Below, in pieces: positions 9,712 through 18,949 of a stretch of DNA of 64,000 nucleotides. The position numbers and the translations under genes are program-made. The stretch is taken from NCBI RefSeq assembly GCF_000368145.1, contig NZ_KB849283.1, positions 612,324 through 676,323 of the forward strand, written 5' to 3'. This DNA is from Acinetobacter guillouiae CIP 63.46. GTDB lineage: Bacteria > Pseudomonadota > Gammaproteobacteria > Pseudomonadales > Moraxellaceae. Below the pieces are notes generated by a model. It ran no database searches, was not told the DNA's origin, and worked only from the letters and a program-made list of their open reading frames with translations. Positions within the stretch are counted from its first letter, which is position 1. Every line of letters starts with the position of its first letter.

Positions 9712-10428
9712 ATGGCTAAATTTGAACTTGTAGGCAGTCCAGAACCATTTCTATTGGTCGATTTGGTACAGGGAGAAAAAATATTTTGTGAATCTGATGC
9801 AATGGTCATGATTGAGCAAAATTTAGAATTGGCAGGAAATTTACGCGGCGGATTATTTCAATCATTTATGCGTAGATTTACCACAGGTGAATCACTGTTT
9901 CAGCAAGAAATCAAAGCATCATTTGGTCATGGACAGTGTTTGCTTTCTCCAAACATAGATGGTGATATGCAAATTCTTAACATAGGACCTCAGCAATACA
10001 CTTTATCTGATGGGGCTTTTGTTGCAGCAACAGAACATGTCAATGTCAAAGCCAAGATTCAAGCAAATTTAGGTGGTGGATTCTTTGGTGATACAGGTGG
10101 TTTTGTGGTGATGGAATCATCTGGACAAGGACAACTGTGTATTTCAGGCTGTGGTACCTTGATGGAAGTCGATGTCAGTACCCAGAACGGAGAAACCACC
10201 ATTGATAATGGTCATGTTGTGGCATGGGATTCGTCTTTAAGTTACAACATTGGTATGCCAAGTTCACAAAACCGCGGAATTGTTGGAAATCTTTTAAACA
10301 GTTTTACCAGTGGTGAAGGTATGGTGCTTAAGTTTAGGGGCAATGGCAAAGTCATTATTTGTTCCCGAAATCGCAAGAGCTACCTCACCTGGTTATCTTC
10401 AGCTTTAAATTTAAATAGAAACAATTAA
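9712..10428 (+). CDS. AIM24 / TIGR00266-family protein
   Basis: A 238-residue protein with Gly-rich beta strands (NLRGGLFQSFMRRFTTGES, GGGFFGDTGGFVV) and a C-terminal FTSGEGMVLKFRG segment, typical of the AIM24 beta-barrel family. No signal peptide or membrane helix is visible. Members occur in ter and phage-shock-like operons, but a biochemical function is not known. It sits between terF (14-base gap) and terZ (17-base gap), so co-transcription is likely. Confidence 0.85.
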   Translation: MAKFELVGSPEPFLLVDLVQGEKIFCESDAMVMIEQNLELAGNLRGGLFQSFMRRFTTGESLFQQEIKASFGHGQCLLSPNIDGDMQILNIGPQQYTLSDGAFVAATEHVNVKAKIQANLGGGFFGDTGGFVVMESSGQGQLCISGCGTLMEVDVSTQNGETTIDNGHVVAWDSSLSYNIGMPSSQNRGIVGNLLNSFTSGEGMVLKFRGNGKVIICSRNRKSYLTWLSSALNLNRNN

Positions 10429-10445
10429 ATCTATGAGGGAAACAC

Positions 10446-11036
10446 ATGAGTATTAGTTTAGTAAAAGGTCAAAAAATCTCTTTAGAAAAAGGTGATGGTT
10501 CATCTTTGACCAAAATTTATCTTGGTGCAGGCTGGGATGTGGCGAAGAGTGGCGGATTTTTAGGTGGTCTTTTTGGTGGCGGTGGTGGTGATTCAATCGA
10601 CCTTGATGCTTCAGTCATTATTTTTGATGAAAACAACCAACCGCTTGATGCAGTATGGTTCGGTCAATTAAAAAGTAAGGATGGCAGTATTTGGCATTCA
10701 GGGGATAATCGTACAGGTGCTGGTGATGGCGATGATGAAGTGATCCATGTTGATCTAACCAAAATCCCACCGCAAGTCAAAGCACTGGTTTTTACAATTA
10801 GTAGTTTCCGCGGTCAAACTTTTGAAAAAGTTGAAAATGCTTTTTGTCGTTTAGTTGACTCAAATACCAATACTGAAATTGCAAAATATAACCTTTCAGC
10901 AAAAGGCAATTATACTGCCTTGATTATCGCTAAAGTTTATCGCCACAATGGCGCATGGAAAATGTCTGCGATTGGCGATACCTGTAATGGTAAGACCATT
11001 CATGACATGCTTCCTTCGATCATTCCAGTGCTTTAA
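10446..11036 (+). CDS. terZ: TerZ-like TerD-family protein
   Basis: A 196-residue TerD-domain protein. It has the glycine-rich insertion GGFLGGLFGGGGGDSIDLDAS, which is characteristic of TerZ (FGGLFGG in the plasmid version), then VWFGQLKSKDGSIWHSGDN and the acidic loop GAGDGDDEV. The NSFRGQTF-like motif of TerZ appears here as SSFRGQTFEKVENAFCR. A GAGGGAAA ribosome site precedes the ATG. It is the last gene of the operon, followed by a strong terminator. In canonical ter operons terZ comes first, so the order here is rearranged, and no terB is visible. Confidence 0.88.
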   Translation: MSISLVKGQKISLEKGDGSSLTKIYLGAGWDVAKSGGFLGGLFGGGGGDSIDLDASVIIFDENNQPLDAVWFGQLKSKDGSIWHSGDNRTGAGDGDDEVIHVDLTKIPPQVKALVFTISSFRGQTFEKVENAFCRLVDSNTNTEIAKYNLSAKGNYTALIIAKVYRHNGAWKMSAIGDTCNGKTIHDMLPSIIPVL

Positions 11037-11061
11037 GGGCGGCTGTAAAAATTTTAATCAA

Positions 11062-11091
11062 CAAAGCCATTTCTAGAAATGGCTTTTGTTT
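11062..11091 (+). terminator. Rho-independent terminator of the ter operon
   Basis: A perfect inverted repeat built around AGCCATTTC / GAAATGGCT with flanking CAAA/TTTG pairing, followed by T-rich sequence. It lies 26 bases after the terZ stop. Confidence 0.85.
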
Positions 11092-11120
11092 AAAGTATTT
11101 TCAATCTTTCCATTCTAAAG

Positions 11121-11149
11121 TTATCAATTGTGTAAAATAATTCTATAAT
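11121..11149 (+). promoter_or_regulatory. Sigma-70 type promoter for the OsmC-YcaO gene
   Basis: A -35 box TTATCA at 11121-11126 and a perfect -10 box TATAAT at 11144-11149 are separated by 17 bases. The predicted start leaves an untranslated leader of about 125 bases before the ATG at 11283. Confidence 0.6.
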
Positions 11150-11282
11150 AGCGTCCATTATTACTGACCTCAGTTGCGGTTAGTTCGTTTTTAAGTCAAT
11201 TTCTTCTCCGTGATTCGGCTTATTTTTCAATATTTAAATTTTATGTGTCCATGCCAACACATAAGAATATTTAGGTGCCCAC

Positions 11283-13487
11283 ATGGAAATCAAAGTCAAT
11301 TACCTCGACAATCTTCGACAAGAAGCCAAGTTCGATGACTTTACAGTAATTGCTGATCAACCCATTCGCTATAAAGGTGATGGCTCTGCGCCGGGTCCTT
11401 TCGATTATTTTCTTGCATCATCTGCTTTGTGTGCTGCTTACTTTGTCAAAGTATATTGTGCAGCTCGTGATATCCCGACAGATAATATTCGTTTATCTCA
11501 AAACAATATTGTCGATCCTGAAAACCGCTATAAACAAATTTTTAAAATTCAGGTTGAACTACCTGCGGATATTTCGGATAAAGATCGTCAAGGTATTTTG
11601 CGTTCGATCGACCGTTGTACCGTTAAAAAAGTCATCCAAACAGGTCCTGAATTTGTTATTGAAGAAGTTGAAAGTATTGATGCAGATGCACAAGCATTGC
11701 TCATGCCAAACTTAGCACAAGAAAGCTCAACTTATATTGAAGGTAAAGATCTACCTTTAGAGCAAACTATTGCCAATATGTCAGAGATTCTGGCAGGTTT
11801 GGGAATGAAAATTGAAATTGCCTCATGGCGAAATATTGTTCCAAATGTATGGTCATTACATATTCGTGATGCGCAATCTCCAATGTGTTTCACCAATGGT
11901 AAAGGTTCAACCAAAGAAAGTGCTTTGGCTTCGGCATTAGGCGAGTTCATTGAGCGTTTAAATTGTAATTTCTTCTATAACGACCAATTTTGGGGTCAAG
12001 ACATTGCCAATGCTGAGTTTGTACATTATCCAGATGAAAAATGGTTTAAACCAGGACCAAATGGAGCGCTACCTAAAGAAATATTGGATGAATACACATT
12101 AGAGATATATAACCCAGACAATGAATTGTTAGGTACGCATTTATATGACACCAACTCAGGTAATACTGAGCGTGGGATTTGTTCATTACCGTTTGTACGC
12201 CAATCAGATCAAGAAGTTGTATATTTCCCATCAAATTTGATTGAAAACTTATATCTAAGCAATGGTATGAGTGCAGGAAACACCTTAGCCGAAGCTCAAG
12301 TACAGTGTTTATCTGAAATTTTTGAACGTGCGGTTAAACGTGAAATTTTAGAGGGAGAAATTACACTTCCAGATGTGCCAAAAGACGTTTTAGCAAAATA
12401 CCCGCGTATTGTTGAGGGCATTAAAGGCCTAGAAGAACAAGGCTTTCCAGTCTTGGTTAAAGATGCATCGTTGGGTGGTGAATTTCCAGTGATGTGTGTC
12501 ACGTTGATGAACCCACGTACAGGCGGCGTTTTTGCATCGTTTGGTGCACATCCTAAGCTTGAAGTTGCTTTAGAGCGTAGCTTAACCGAGTTATTACAAG
12601 GTCGTAGTTTTGAAGGTTTAAATGATTTACCTAAACCAACCTTTAGCAGTAATGCGGTGACTGAACCGAATAATTTTGTTGAACATTTTATCGATTCAAG
12701 TGGTGTGGTGTCTTGGCGTTTCTTTAGTGCAAAATCAGACCATGACTTTGTTGAGTGGGATTTTAGCAGTGCAGGTGAAAATGCCAATGCTGAAGAAGTA
12801 AAGACCATGCTAAACATTCTTGAAGAAATGGGCAAAGAAGTCTATATGGCAGTCTATGAACACTTAGGCGCGACAGCTTGCCGTATCATTGTGCCTGATT
12901 ATTCTGAAATTTATTTGGTTGAAGATTTAATTTGGGACAATACTAACAAAGCATTGTTATTCCGTGAAGATATTTTAAATCTTCATCGTTTAGATGATGA
13001 ACAACTTGAAGCTTTAGTTGAACGTCTTGAAGAAGTTGAAGTAGATGATTACACCGATATCGTAACTTTAATTGGGATTGAATTTGATGATAATACTGTG
13101 TGGGGACAACTGACCATCCTTGAGTTAAAACTGTTGATTTATCTTGCTTTACAACAGTTTGAAGAAGCCAAAGATTTAGTTGAACAATTCCTGCAATACA
13201 ATACCAATACTGTAGAACGCGGCTTGTTCTACCAGTGTATGAATGTAATGCTTGAAGTTGAACTAGATGACGACATGGATTTAGATGACTATGAAGCGAA
13301 TTTCCGTCGTATGTTTGGTGATGAACGAATGGATGCAGTTATTGGTTCTCTAGACGGCAGTATGCGTTTTTATGGTTTGACTGAAACCAGTATGCAGCTT
13401 GAAGGGCTTGATCGTCATTTAAGACTTATTGACAGCTATAAGAAGTTACATAAGGCACGTGCTAAAGCTGTTGGCTTAGCAAGTTAA
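11283..13487 (+). CDS. OsmC-YcaO fusion protein
   Basis: A 734-residue protein. Residues 1 to about 135 form an OsmC-like domain (PGPFDYFLASSALCAAYF, with the family cysteine). Residues ~170-570 form a YcaO domain: GKGSTKESALASALGEFIER, SAGNTLAEAQVQCLSEIFER and FGAHPKLEVALERSLTELL carry the Glu/Arg residues used for ATP binding. The C-terminal ~150 residues are acidic and helical, TPR-like. There is no terminal Pro-rich tail of the azoline-forming type, and no precursor peptide or maturation gene is nearby, so a RiPP role is unlikely. E. coli YcaO is linked to RimO-dependent ribosomal S12 methylthiolation; a similar housekeeping role is possible. Confidence 0.9.
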   Translation: MEIKVNYLDNLRQEAKFDDFTVIADQPIRYKGDGSAPGPFDYFLASSALCAAYFVKVYCAARDIPTDNIRLSQNNIVDPENRYKQIFKIQVELPADISDKDRQGILRSIDRCTVKKVIQTGPEFVIEEVESIDADAQALLMPNLAQESSTYIEGKDLPLEQTIANMSEILAGLGMKIEIASWRNIVPNVWSLHIRDAQSPMCFTNGKGSTKESALASALGEFIERLNCNFFYNDQFWGQDIANAEFVHYPDEKWFKPGPNGALPKEILDEYTLEIYNPDNELLGTHLYDTNSGNTERGICSLPFVRQSDQEVVYFPSNLIENLYLSNGMSAGNTLAEAQVQCLSEIFERAVKREILEGEITLPDVPKDVLAKYPRIVEGIKGLEEQGFPVLVKDASLGGEFPVMCVTLMNPRTGGVFASFGAHPKLEVALERSLTELLQGRSFEGLNDLPKPTFSSNAVTEPNNFVEHFIDSSGVVSWRFFSAKSDHDFVEWDFSSAGENANAEEVKTMLNILEEMGKEVYMAVYEHLGATACRIIVPDYSEIYLVEDLIWDNTNKALLFREDILNLHRLDDEQLEALVERLEEVEVDDYTDIVTLIGIEFDDNTVWGQLTILELKLLIYLALQQFEEAKDLVEQFLQYNTNTVERGLFYQCMNVMLEVELDDDMDLDDYEANFRRMFGDERMDAVIGSLDGSMRFYGLTETSMQLEGLDRHLRLIDSYKKLHKARAKAVGLAS

Positions 13488-13517
13488 ACGCATTTTACTT
13501 TAGAACATAAGTGAAAT

Positions 13518-13548
13518 ACCCAAGATTCGTCTTGGGTTTTTTATTTTT
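13518..13548 (+). terminator. UUCG-capped Rho-independent terminator
   Basis: An 8-bp stem ACCCAAGA/TCTTGGGT closes on a TTCG tetraloop and is followed by a run of T. It ends the OsmC-YcaO transcript. Confidence 0.92.
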
Positions 13549-13649
13549 AAAAATAATACAATATTTAAAAAATCACTCAATCAAAGGATTAAGTTTATAC
13601 TGATGATGAAATGGGCTATCCCTAATATCTCTTATGAATAAGTGAATGA

Positions 13650-14531
13650 CTAATCCATCAATAAATTTTGATATTTATCAGCTTGTGTTCTTAAAAAATC
13701 CCAAACCAATTTAATACGCGGTTCATGCTGTAAATCGACTAAAGTTAGCATCCAGAAGGTATGAATAAAACGAACTTCGTCTTGTAACACCTGTTTAAGT
13801 TCTGGCTTATTTTCTGCCAAAAACTTCGGCAAAATTGCCAATCCAGCACCTGCACTCACAGCAACTTGTTGGGCCAAAATACTGCTACTTCTAAAATTTG
13901 CATTGAGCTGTAAGGGCAGACGTTCTAAACAATACAGTTCAGGGCTATAAATTAAATCGTCAATATAGTTTACAAACTGATGGTTTTTTAAATCTTCAAG
14001 TTTTTTAATCGCTTGGGTACTTTCTAAATAGCTTTTACTGCCATAAATTTTAAGACAATAATCGGTTAAACGGGTAATGATATAAGGTCCTGACTTAGGA
14101 CGATCGATGGAAATCACAATATCAGCTTCACGATGCGACAGCTTAATCATTTTTGGAACGGGGATAAGATCAATCGTGAGTAAAGGGTATTGTTTAGACA
14201 GTTCTGCCAATAGCTGGGCTAAAAATGCTGTTCCAAAACCCTCAGGTGTGCCAATTCGCACATGTCCTTGTAACGGTAAGTTGGGCTTTTCAATTTGCAA
14301 GAATGCTTGTTCCATTTGCTCAACACGGGGCACCAGTGCCAAGCCTTCCATAGTCAGTTCATAGCCTGTGGCTTCGCGTCTAAACAACGGCGTTCCTAAA
14401 GCTAATTCTAGCGCCTGTATCCGTCTAGACACGGTACTGTGTTCGACCCCAATAATACGAGCTGCATTGGTTAACGTCTTGGCACGCGCTAAAACTAAAA
14501 AAAACTGTAGGTGATCCCAATCGACTTTCAT
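13650..14531 (-). CDS. LysR-family regulator, divergent from the mms operon
   Basis: I place the start at the ATG read from 14531, giving 293 residues beginning MKVDWDHLQFFLVLARAKTL, the normal LysR opening. It has an AAGGA site 11 bases upstream. An extended start at 14567 adds 12 residues but has no ribosome site and would run through an operator-like palindrome. The winged HTH spans residues 1-60 (TNAARIIGVEHSTVSRRIQAL), then an effector-binding domain. Its position makes it the likely regulator of the valine operon that begins at 14697. Confidence 0.85.
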   Translation of the reverse strand: MKVDWDHLQFFLVLARAKTLTNAARIIGVEHSTVSRRIQALELALGTPLFRREATGYELTMEGLALVPRVEQMEQAFLQIEKPNLPLQGHVRIGTPEGFGTAFLAQLLAELSKQYPLLTIDLIPVPKMIKLSHREADIVISIDRPKSGPYIITRLTDYCLKIYGSKSYLESTQAIKKLEDLKNHQFVNYIDDLIYSPELYCLERLPLQLNANFRSSSILAQQVAVSAGAGLAILPKFLAENKPELKQVLQDEVRFIHTFWMLTLVDLQHEPRIKLVWDFLRTQADKYQNLLMD

Positions 14532-14546
14532 TGTGTATGACATCCT

Positions 14547-14573
14547 TGTGCATATTTGCACATTCATTGTGCG
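14547..14573. promoter_or_regulatory. Candidate LysR operator: TGTGCA half-sites
   Basis: TGTGCA-TATT-TGCACA (14547-14562) is a perfect 6-4-6 inverted repeat, followed by a third half-site, TGTGCG, at 14568-14573. It lies just upstream of the favoured LysR start and about 125 bases before mmsA, where an autoregulatory/activating site would be expected. Confidence 0.5.
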
Positions 14574-14696
14574 TTAATTTCTATTGGTCATCTATATTTT
14601 CTTTGTTAGTTTGATTTGAAACAGTACTGATGAAAATACTGCTTTTGGCTATTTTCTAAAAATGTAACAACAAAAAATATTGCCTATGGAGAGGTT

Positions 14697-16214
14697 ATGA
14701 ACACAATGTCAAATATTCATTCGACGACGGCTAAATTGTTAATTAATGGAAAATTTACCGAATCAAATACTACTGAGTGGCAAGACATTCTAAATCCAGC
14801 GACCCAAGAGGTACTTGGTCGTGTCCCAATGGCAACTTTAGACGAAGTTGATGCTGCAATTGCTGCTGCACAAGAAGCATTTAAAACTTGGCGTTTTACA
14901 CCAATTCAAGCCCGTATGCGTATCATGCTGAAACTGCAAGATTTGATTCGTGACAATATGAAAGATATTGCCCGTGTTTTGACCGCAGAACAAGGTAAAA
15001 CCTTGGCTGATGCAGAAGGTGATATTCAACGTGGCTTAGAGGTGGTTGAACATGCTTGCTCAATTGGAACCTTGCAAATGGGTGAATATACTGAAGGTGT
15101 AGCCCGTGGTGTAGATACTTATACCTTGCAGCAACCATTGGGTGTATGTGCTGGAATTACCCCGTTTAACTTTCCTGCCATGATTCCACTATGGATGTTT
15201 CCAATGGCGATTGTTTGCGGCAATACCTTTGTACTTAAACCGTCTGAGCAAGATCCATTATCGACTATGATGCTGGTTGAATTGGCATTACAAGCGGGCG
15301 TACCTGCTGGTGTACTCAATGTGGTACATGGTGGCAAACAAGTGGTAGATCGTCTATGTACGCATCCAGACATTAAAGCCATTTCATTTGTAGGTTCAAC
15401 AGCGGTAGGGACGCATGTCTATAACTTAGCAGGTCAGCATGGTAAACGTGTGCAATCGATGATGGGTGCAAAAAACCATGTCGTGGTCATGCCAGATGCC
15501 AATAAAGAACAAACCTTAAATGCTTTAGTCGGTGCTGCATTTGGTGCGGCTGGACAACGTTGTATGGCATTGTCTGTTGCTGTCATGGTCGGTGAAACTA
15601 AAAACTGGGTGGATGAATTGGTTGAAAAAGCCAAAACACTCAAAGTCAATGCTGGGCATGAACCGCAAACAGATATTGGTCCTGTGATCTCACCACGTGC
15701 CAAAGCTCGCGTTATAGATTTGATTAATAGCGGTATTGAACAAGGTGCACAACTCTTACTTGATGGTCGAGGCGTACAAGTCCAAGGCTACGAAAATGGC
15801 AATTTTGTTGGTGCAACTATATTCAATCAAGTCAGCACCGATATGCGTATCTATACTGAAGAAATTTTTGGTCCTGTATTAGCCATTATTCATGTTGATA
15901 CACTTGAACAAGCCATTGAATTGGTCAATGCCAATCCGTTCGGGAATGGTGTGGGTTTATTTACTCAAAGTGGTGCAACAGCGCGTACTTTCCAAAGCAC
16001 CATTGATATTGGTCAAGTTGGTATCAATATTCCAATTCCTGTGCCGGTTCCATTCTTTAGCTTTACCGGGTCAAGAGGTTCAAAATTAGGGGACTTAGGG
16101 CCTTATGGTAAACAAGCAGTACAGTTCTATACTCAAACCAAAACCATTACCAGTCGTTGGTTCGAAGACACACAAGAAAAAGGTGAAGTGAATACCACCA
16201 TCAGCTTGCGTTAA
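14697..16214 (+). CDS. mmsA: Methylmalonate-semialdehyde dehydrogenase (CoA-acylating)
   Basis: A 505-residue ALDH-superfamily enzyme. The catalytic cysteine is in GAAGQRCMALS, and the NAD site includes FVGSTAVGTHVY. The usual catalytic Glu region reads MMGAKNHVVVMPDANK, as in MmsA enzymes, where Asn replaces the general-base Glu. It converts methylmalonate semialdehyde to propionyl-CoA at the end of valine (and thymine) breakdown. A GGAGAGG ribosome site precedes the ATG; a second ATG 9 bases later is also possible. It heads the operon, with mmsB 15 bases downstream. Confidence 0.95.
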   Translation: MNTMSNIHSTTAKLLINGKFTESNTTEWQDILNPATQEVLGRVPMATLDEVDAAIAAAQEAFKTWRFTPIQARMRIMLKLQDLIRDNMKDIARVLTAEQGKTLADAEGDIQRGLEVVEHACSIGTLQMGEYTEGVARGVDTYTLQQPLGVCAGITPFNFPAMIPLWMFPMAIVCGNTFVLKPSEQDPLSTMMLVELALQAGVPAGVLNVVHGGKQVVDRLCTHPDIKAISFVGSTAVGTHVYNLAGQHGKRVQSMMGAKNHVVVMPDANKEQTLNALVGAAFGAAGQRCMALSVAVMVGETKNWVDELVEKAKTLKVNAGHEPQTDIGPVISPRAKARVIDLINSGIEQGAQLLLDGRGVQVQGYENGNFVGATIFNQVSTDMRIYTEEIFGPVLAIIHVDTLEQAIELVNANPFGNGVGLFTQSGATARTFQSTIDIGQVGINIPIPVPVPFFSFTGSRGSKLGDLGPYGKQAVQFYTQTKTITSRWFEDTQEKGEVNTTISLR

Positions 16215-16229
16215 TATAGGAGTTCAAGG

Positions 16230-17120
16230 ATGAATATTGCATTTATTGGTTTAGGCAATATGGGCGGTAAAATGGCCCATAATTTACTCAAAGCAGGCTT
16301 GACGGTTTATGGCTTTGATTTAAGTGATGTTGCAATCGCACATTTCACCGAAGCAGGCGGAATTGCCTGTAATAGTCCACAGAAAGCAGCAGAAAATGCA
16401 GATGTCGTGATCACCATGCTGCCAGCCGCAAAGCATGTTAAAGAGGTGTATTTGGGTGAAAATGGGGTACTTGCTGTGCTTAAACAAGGCAGCTTATGTA
16501 TCGACAGCAGTACCATTGATCCACAAACCATTAAAGACATTGCTGCAATTGGTGCAGAGCAAGGAATTCAAATTTGTGATGCACCTGTTTCAGGTGGCAC
16601 GATCGGGGCCCAAGCAGGTACGCTAACCTTTATGGTAGGAACTGATGATAAAGCCTTTGAACAAGTCAAATCTGTGCTTGCACCAATGGGTAAGAACATC
16701 GTGCACTGTGGTGAAGTGGGTGCAGGACAAATTGCTAAAATTTGCAATAATCTCATTTTAGGCATTTCAATGGCCGCAGTGGCTGAAGGCATGGCGCTAG
16801 GGGCAAAACTCGGTATCGATGCACAAGCATTAGCAGGCGTAATCAATAGTTCAAGTGGTCGTTGCTGGAGCTCGGAAGTGTGTAACCCATGGCCGGGTAT
16901 TTCTGCAAATGCACCTGCTGGACGTGGTTATAGTGATGGCTTTGCCTCTCAACTGATGCTTAAAGATTTGGGTTTGGCTGTTGAAGCCGCAGGCCAAGTC
17001 AAACAACCTTTGCTTTTAGGTGGTTTGGTACAGCAGCTTTATCAGCAACTGTGTATGCAAGGTAATGCTCAACTCGATTTTTCCAGCATCATTCAGCAAT
17101 ATTTGCCTAAAGAAACTTAA
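16230..17120 (+). CDS. mmsB: 3-hydroxyisobutyrate dehydrogenase
   Basis: A 296-residue beta-hydroxyacid dehydrogenase. The N-terminal NAD(P) motif is FIGLGNMGGKMAHNLLKAG. The substrate signature DAPVSGGTIGAQAGTL follows near residues 120-135, and the catalytic lysine region is GAGQIAKICNNLILG. It oxidises 3-hydroxyisobutyrate to methylmalonate semialdehyde, feeding MmsA encoded just upstream. Confidence 0.95.
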   Translation: MNIAFIGLGNMGGKMAHNLLKAGLTVYGFDLSDVAIAHFTEAGGIACNSPQKAAENADVVITMLPAAKHVKEVYLGENGVLAVLKQGSLCIDSSTIDPQTIKDIAAIGAEQGIQICDAPVSGGTIGAQAGTLTFMVGTDDKAFEQVKSVLAPMGKNIVHCGEVGAGQIAKICNNLILGISMAAVAEGMALGAKLGIDAQALAGVINSSSGRCWSSEVCNPWPGISANAPAGRGYSDGFASQLMLKDLGLAVEAAGQVKQPLLLGGLVQQLYQQLCMQGNAQLDFSSIIQQYLPKET

Positions 17121-17142
17121 TCATCAATCGAAGCATAGTCAA

Positions 17143-17166
17143 TTTCACCACCAATGGGTGGTGAAA
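17143..17166 (+). other. Stable hairpin between mmsB and the acyl-CoA synthetase gene
   Basis: A perfect 10-bp stem, TTTCACCACC with GGTGGTGAAA, around an AATG loop. It is not followed by a T-tract, so it is more likely an mRNA-stabilising or processing element inside the operon than a terminator. Confidence 0.55.
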
Positions 17167-17223
17167 AACCAATAGATTCACTCGTGTCATGAATAACAAT
17201 AAATCCAGGCCGGAGTATATAAT

Positions 17224-18876
17224 ATGATGAATTATCAGGATGTTGCTAAAACATTTAATTTAGATGGTGCGGTTCAAGAAATGCTCTCAGGTTCAGTCGA
17301 TCAACTGAATGCCTGTTATGAATGCTGTGACCGACATGCGGAAGCAGATCGCGAAAAAGTTGCCCTATATTGGCAAGGTAAAGATGGCCGTAAAGAGCAA
17401 TATACCTTTGCTCAACTGAAAAAATGGTCGAGTCAGTTTGCCAATTTTTTAAAGTCACAGGGTATTCAAGCTGGTGATCGTATTTCGGGTTTATTACCAA
17501 GAACTCCCGAATTATTGGTGGTGATTCTTGCTGCTTGGCGAATTGGTGCAGTTTATCAACCGCTATTTACTGCATTTGGCCCAAAGGCGATTGAACATCG
17601 AGTTCAGCTGGCAAAAAGCAAATTGGTTGTGACCGATATCGGCAATCGTAGCAAACTGGATGAAGTTGCACAGTGTCCACAAATTATGACTGTCGCTGAT
17701 CAACAGGGTCATGCTGTACAACAAGGCGATTTAGATTTTTGGAAAGAACTCAATCAACATGCTGAGCAATGTGATTTGGTCATGCAAAGCATTCAAGATC
17801 CATTTTTACTGATGTTTACCTCAGGCACCACGGGGCCTGCAAAACCTTTGGAAGTTCCACTCAAAGCCTTAATTGCTTTTGGCAACTATATGAAAGATGC
17901 GATCGGCTTACGCGCAGATGATGCATTTTGGAATATTGCTGATCCAGGTTGGGCGTACGGTTTATATTACGGTATCACAGGACCATTATTGTTAGGCCAT
18001 GCCACTTTGTTTTATGAAGGTGGTTTTAGCATAGACAGTTTGTGTCAAATTATTGATGATTATAAAATTAATAATTTGGCAGGTGCACCTACAGCATATC
18101 GGATGATGATGGCCGCGGATCCCACTCAAATGGCACAACTAAAAGGTAAATTCCGGGTTGTGAGTAGTGCTGGTGAACCTTTAAATCCTGAAGTTTTTCG
18201 TTGGTTTAAACAAGTGCTTGATGCGCCTATTTTTGATCATTATGGACAGACAGAGGTGGGCATGGTGGTTTGCAATCATCATGGTTTAAGCCACGACGTC
18301 CGTGCAGGCGCTGCTGGTTTTGCCAGCCCAGGTTATCGTGTTGCTGTGGTAGATGATCAAGGCAATGAGTTGCCTGCCGATACCGCTGGAATTTTAGCGG
18401 TAGATATCAGTCAATCACCAATGATGTGGTTTGGTGGTTATAAAGAAAGTCGTAAATCACCATTTATCAAAAATTATTATTTGACCGGTGATACTGCTGA
18501 ATTACATACAGATGGGAGTATGAGCTTTGTTGGACGTAGTGATGATGTGATTACCACCTCTGGATATCGTATTGGACCTTTTGATGTAGAAAGTGCATTA
18601 CTTGAACATGAGGCAGTGATTGAAGCTGCTGTTGTTGGAGTCCCCGATCCAGAGCGAACAGAAATCGTTAAAGCTTTTGTGATTTTGGCAGAAAATAAAA
18701 CACCATCTGAGGAATTGGCTGAACAACTTGGGCAATTTGTCAAAAAACGTCTGTCTGCCCATGCTTATCCAAGACAAGTTGAATTTGTTACTGAACTACC
18801 CAAGACCCCAAGTGGCAAGATTCAACGCTTTTTACTACGAAATCAAGAAATTGCTAAACAACAATTAAGTGTATAA
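17224..18876 (+). CDS. AMP-binding acyl-CoA synthetase (acetyl/medium-chain type)
   Basis: A 550-residue adenylate-forming enzyme. The phosphate loop is [15 protein letters not shown], motif A5 is YGQTEVGM, and the C-terminal catalytic lysine lies in [14 protein letters not shown]. It forms an acyl-CoA from an acid, ATP and CoA. Being inside a valine operon, isobutyrate or a related short branched acid is a plausible substrate; valine breakdown itself gives isobutyryl-CoA without needing a ligase, so this may be a side entry. The gap to mmsB contains a hairpin. Confidence 0.88.
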   Translation: MMNYQDVAKTFNLDGAVQEMLSGSVDQLNACYECCDRHAEADREKVALYWQGKDGRKEQYTFAQLKKWSSQFANFLKSQGIQAGDRISGLLPRTPELLVVILAAWRIGAVYQPLFTAFGPKAIEHRVQLAKSKLVVTDIGNRSKLDEVAQCPQIMTVADQQGHAVQQGDLDFWKELNQHAEQCDLVMQSIQDPFLLMFTSGTTGPAKPLEVPLKALIAFGNYMKDAIGLRADDAFWNIADPGWAYGLYYGITGPLLLGHATLFYEGGFSIDSLCQIIDDYKINNLAGAPTAYRMMMAADPTQMAQLKGKFRVVSSAGEPLNPEVFRWFKQVLDAPIFDHYGQTEVGMVVCNHHGLSHDVRAGAAGFASPGYRVAVVDDQGNELPADTAGILAVDISQSPMMWFGGYKESRKSPFIKNYYLTGDTAELHTDGSMSFVGRSDDVITTSGYRIGPFDVESALLEHEAVIEAAVVGVPDPERTEIVKAFVILAENKTPSEELAEQLGQFVKKRLSAHAYPRQVEFVTELPKTPSGKIQRFLLRNQEIAKQQLSV

Positions 18877-18949
18877 AGCCAGTAAGGATCATCCTACACA
18901 AGCTAAACTTGCCGAATGTAGGATGTTAAATGATGCTAAGGAATATGAA

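Noticed and set aside
11283-13487. OsmC-YcaO gene as part of a thiopeptide or azoline RiPP cluster
   Set aside because: Single-gene transcription unit with no precursor peptide or partner enzymes.
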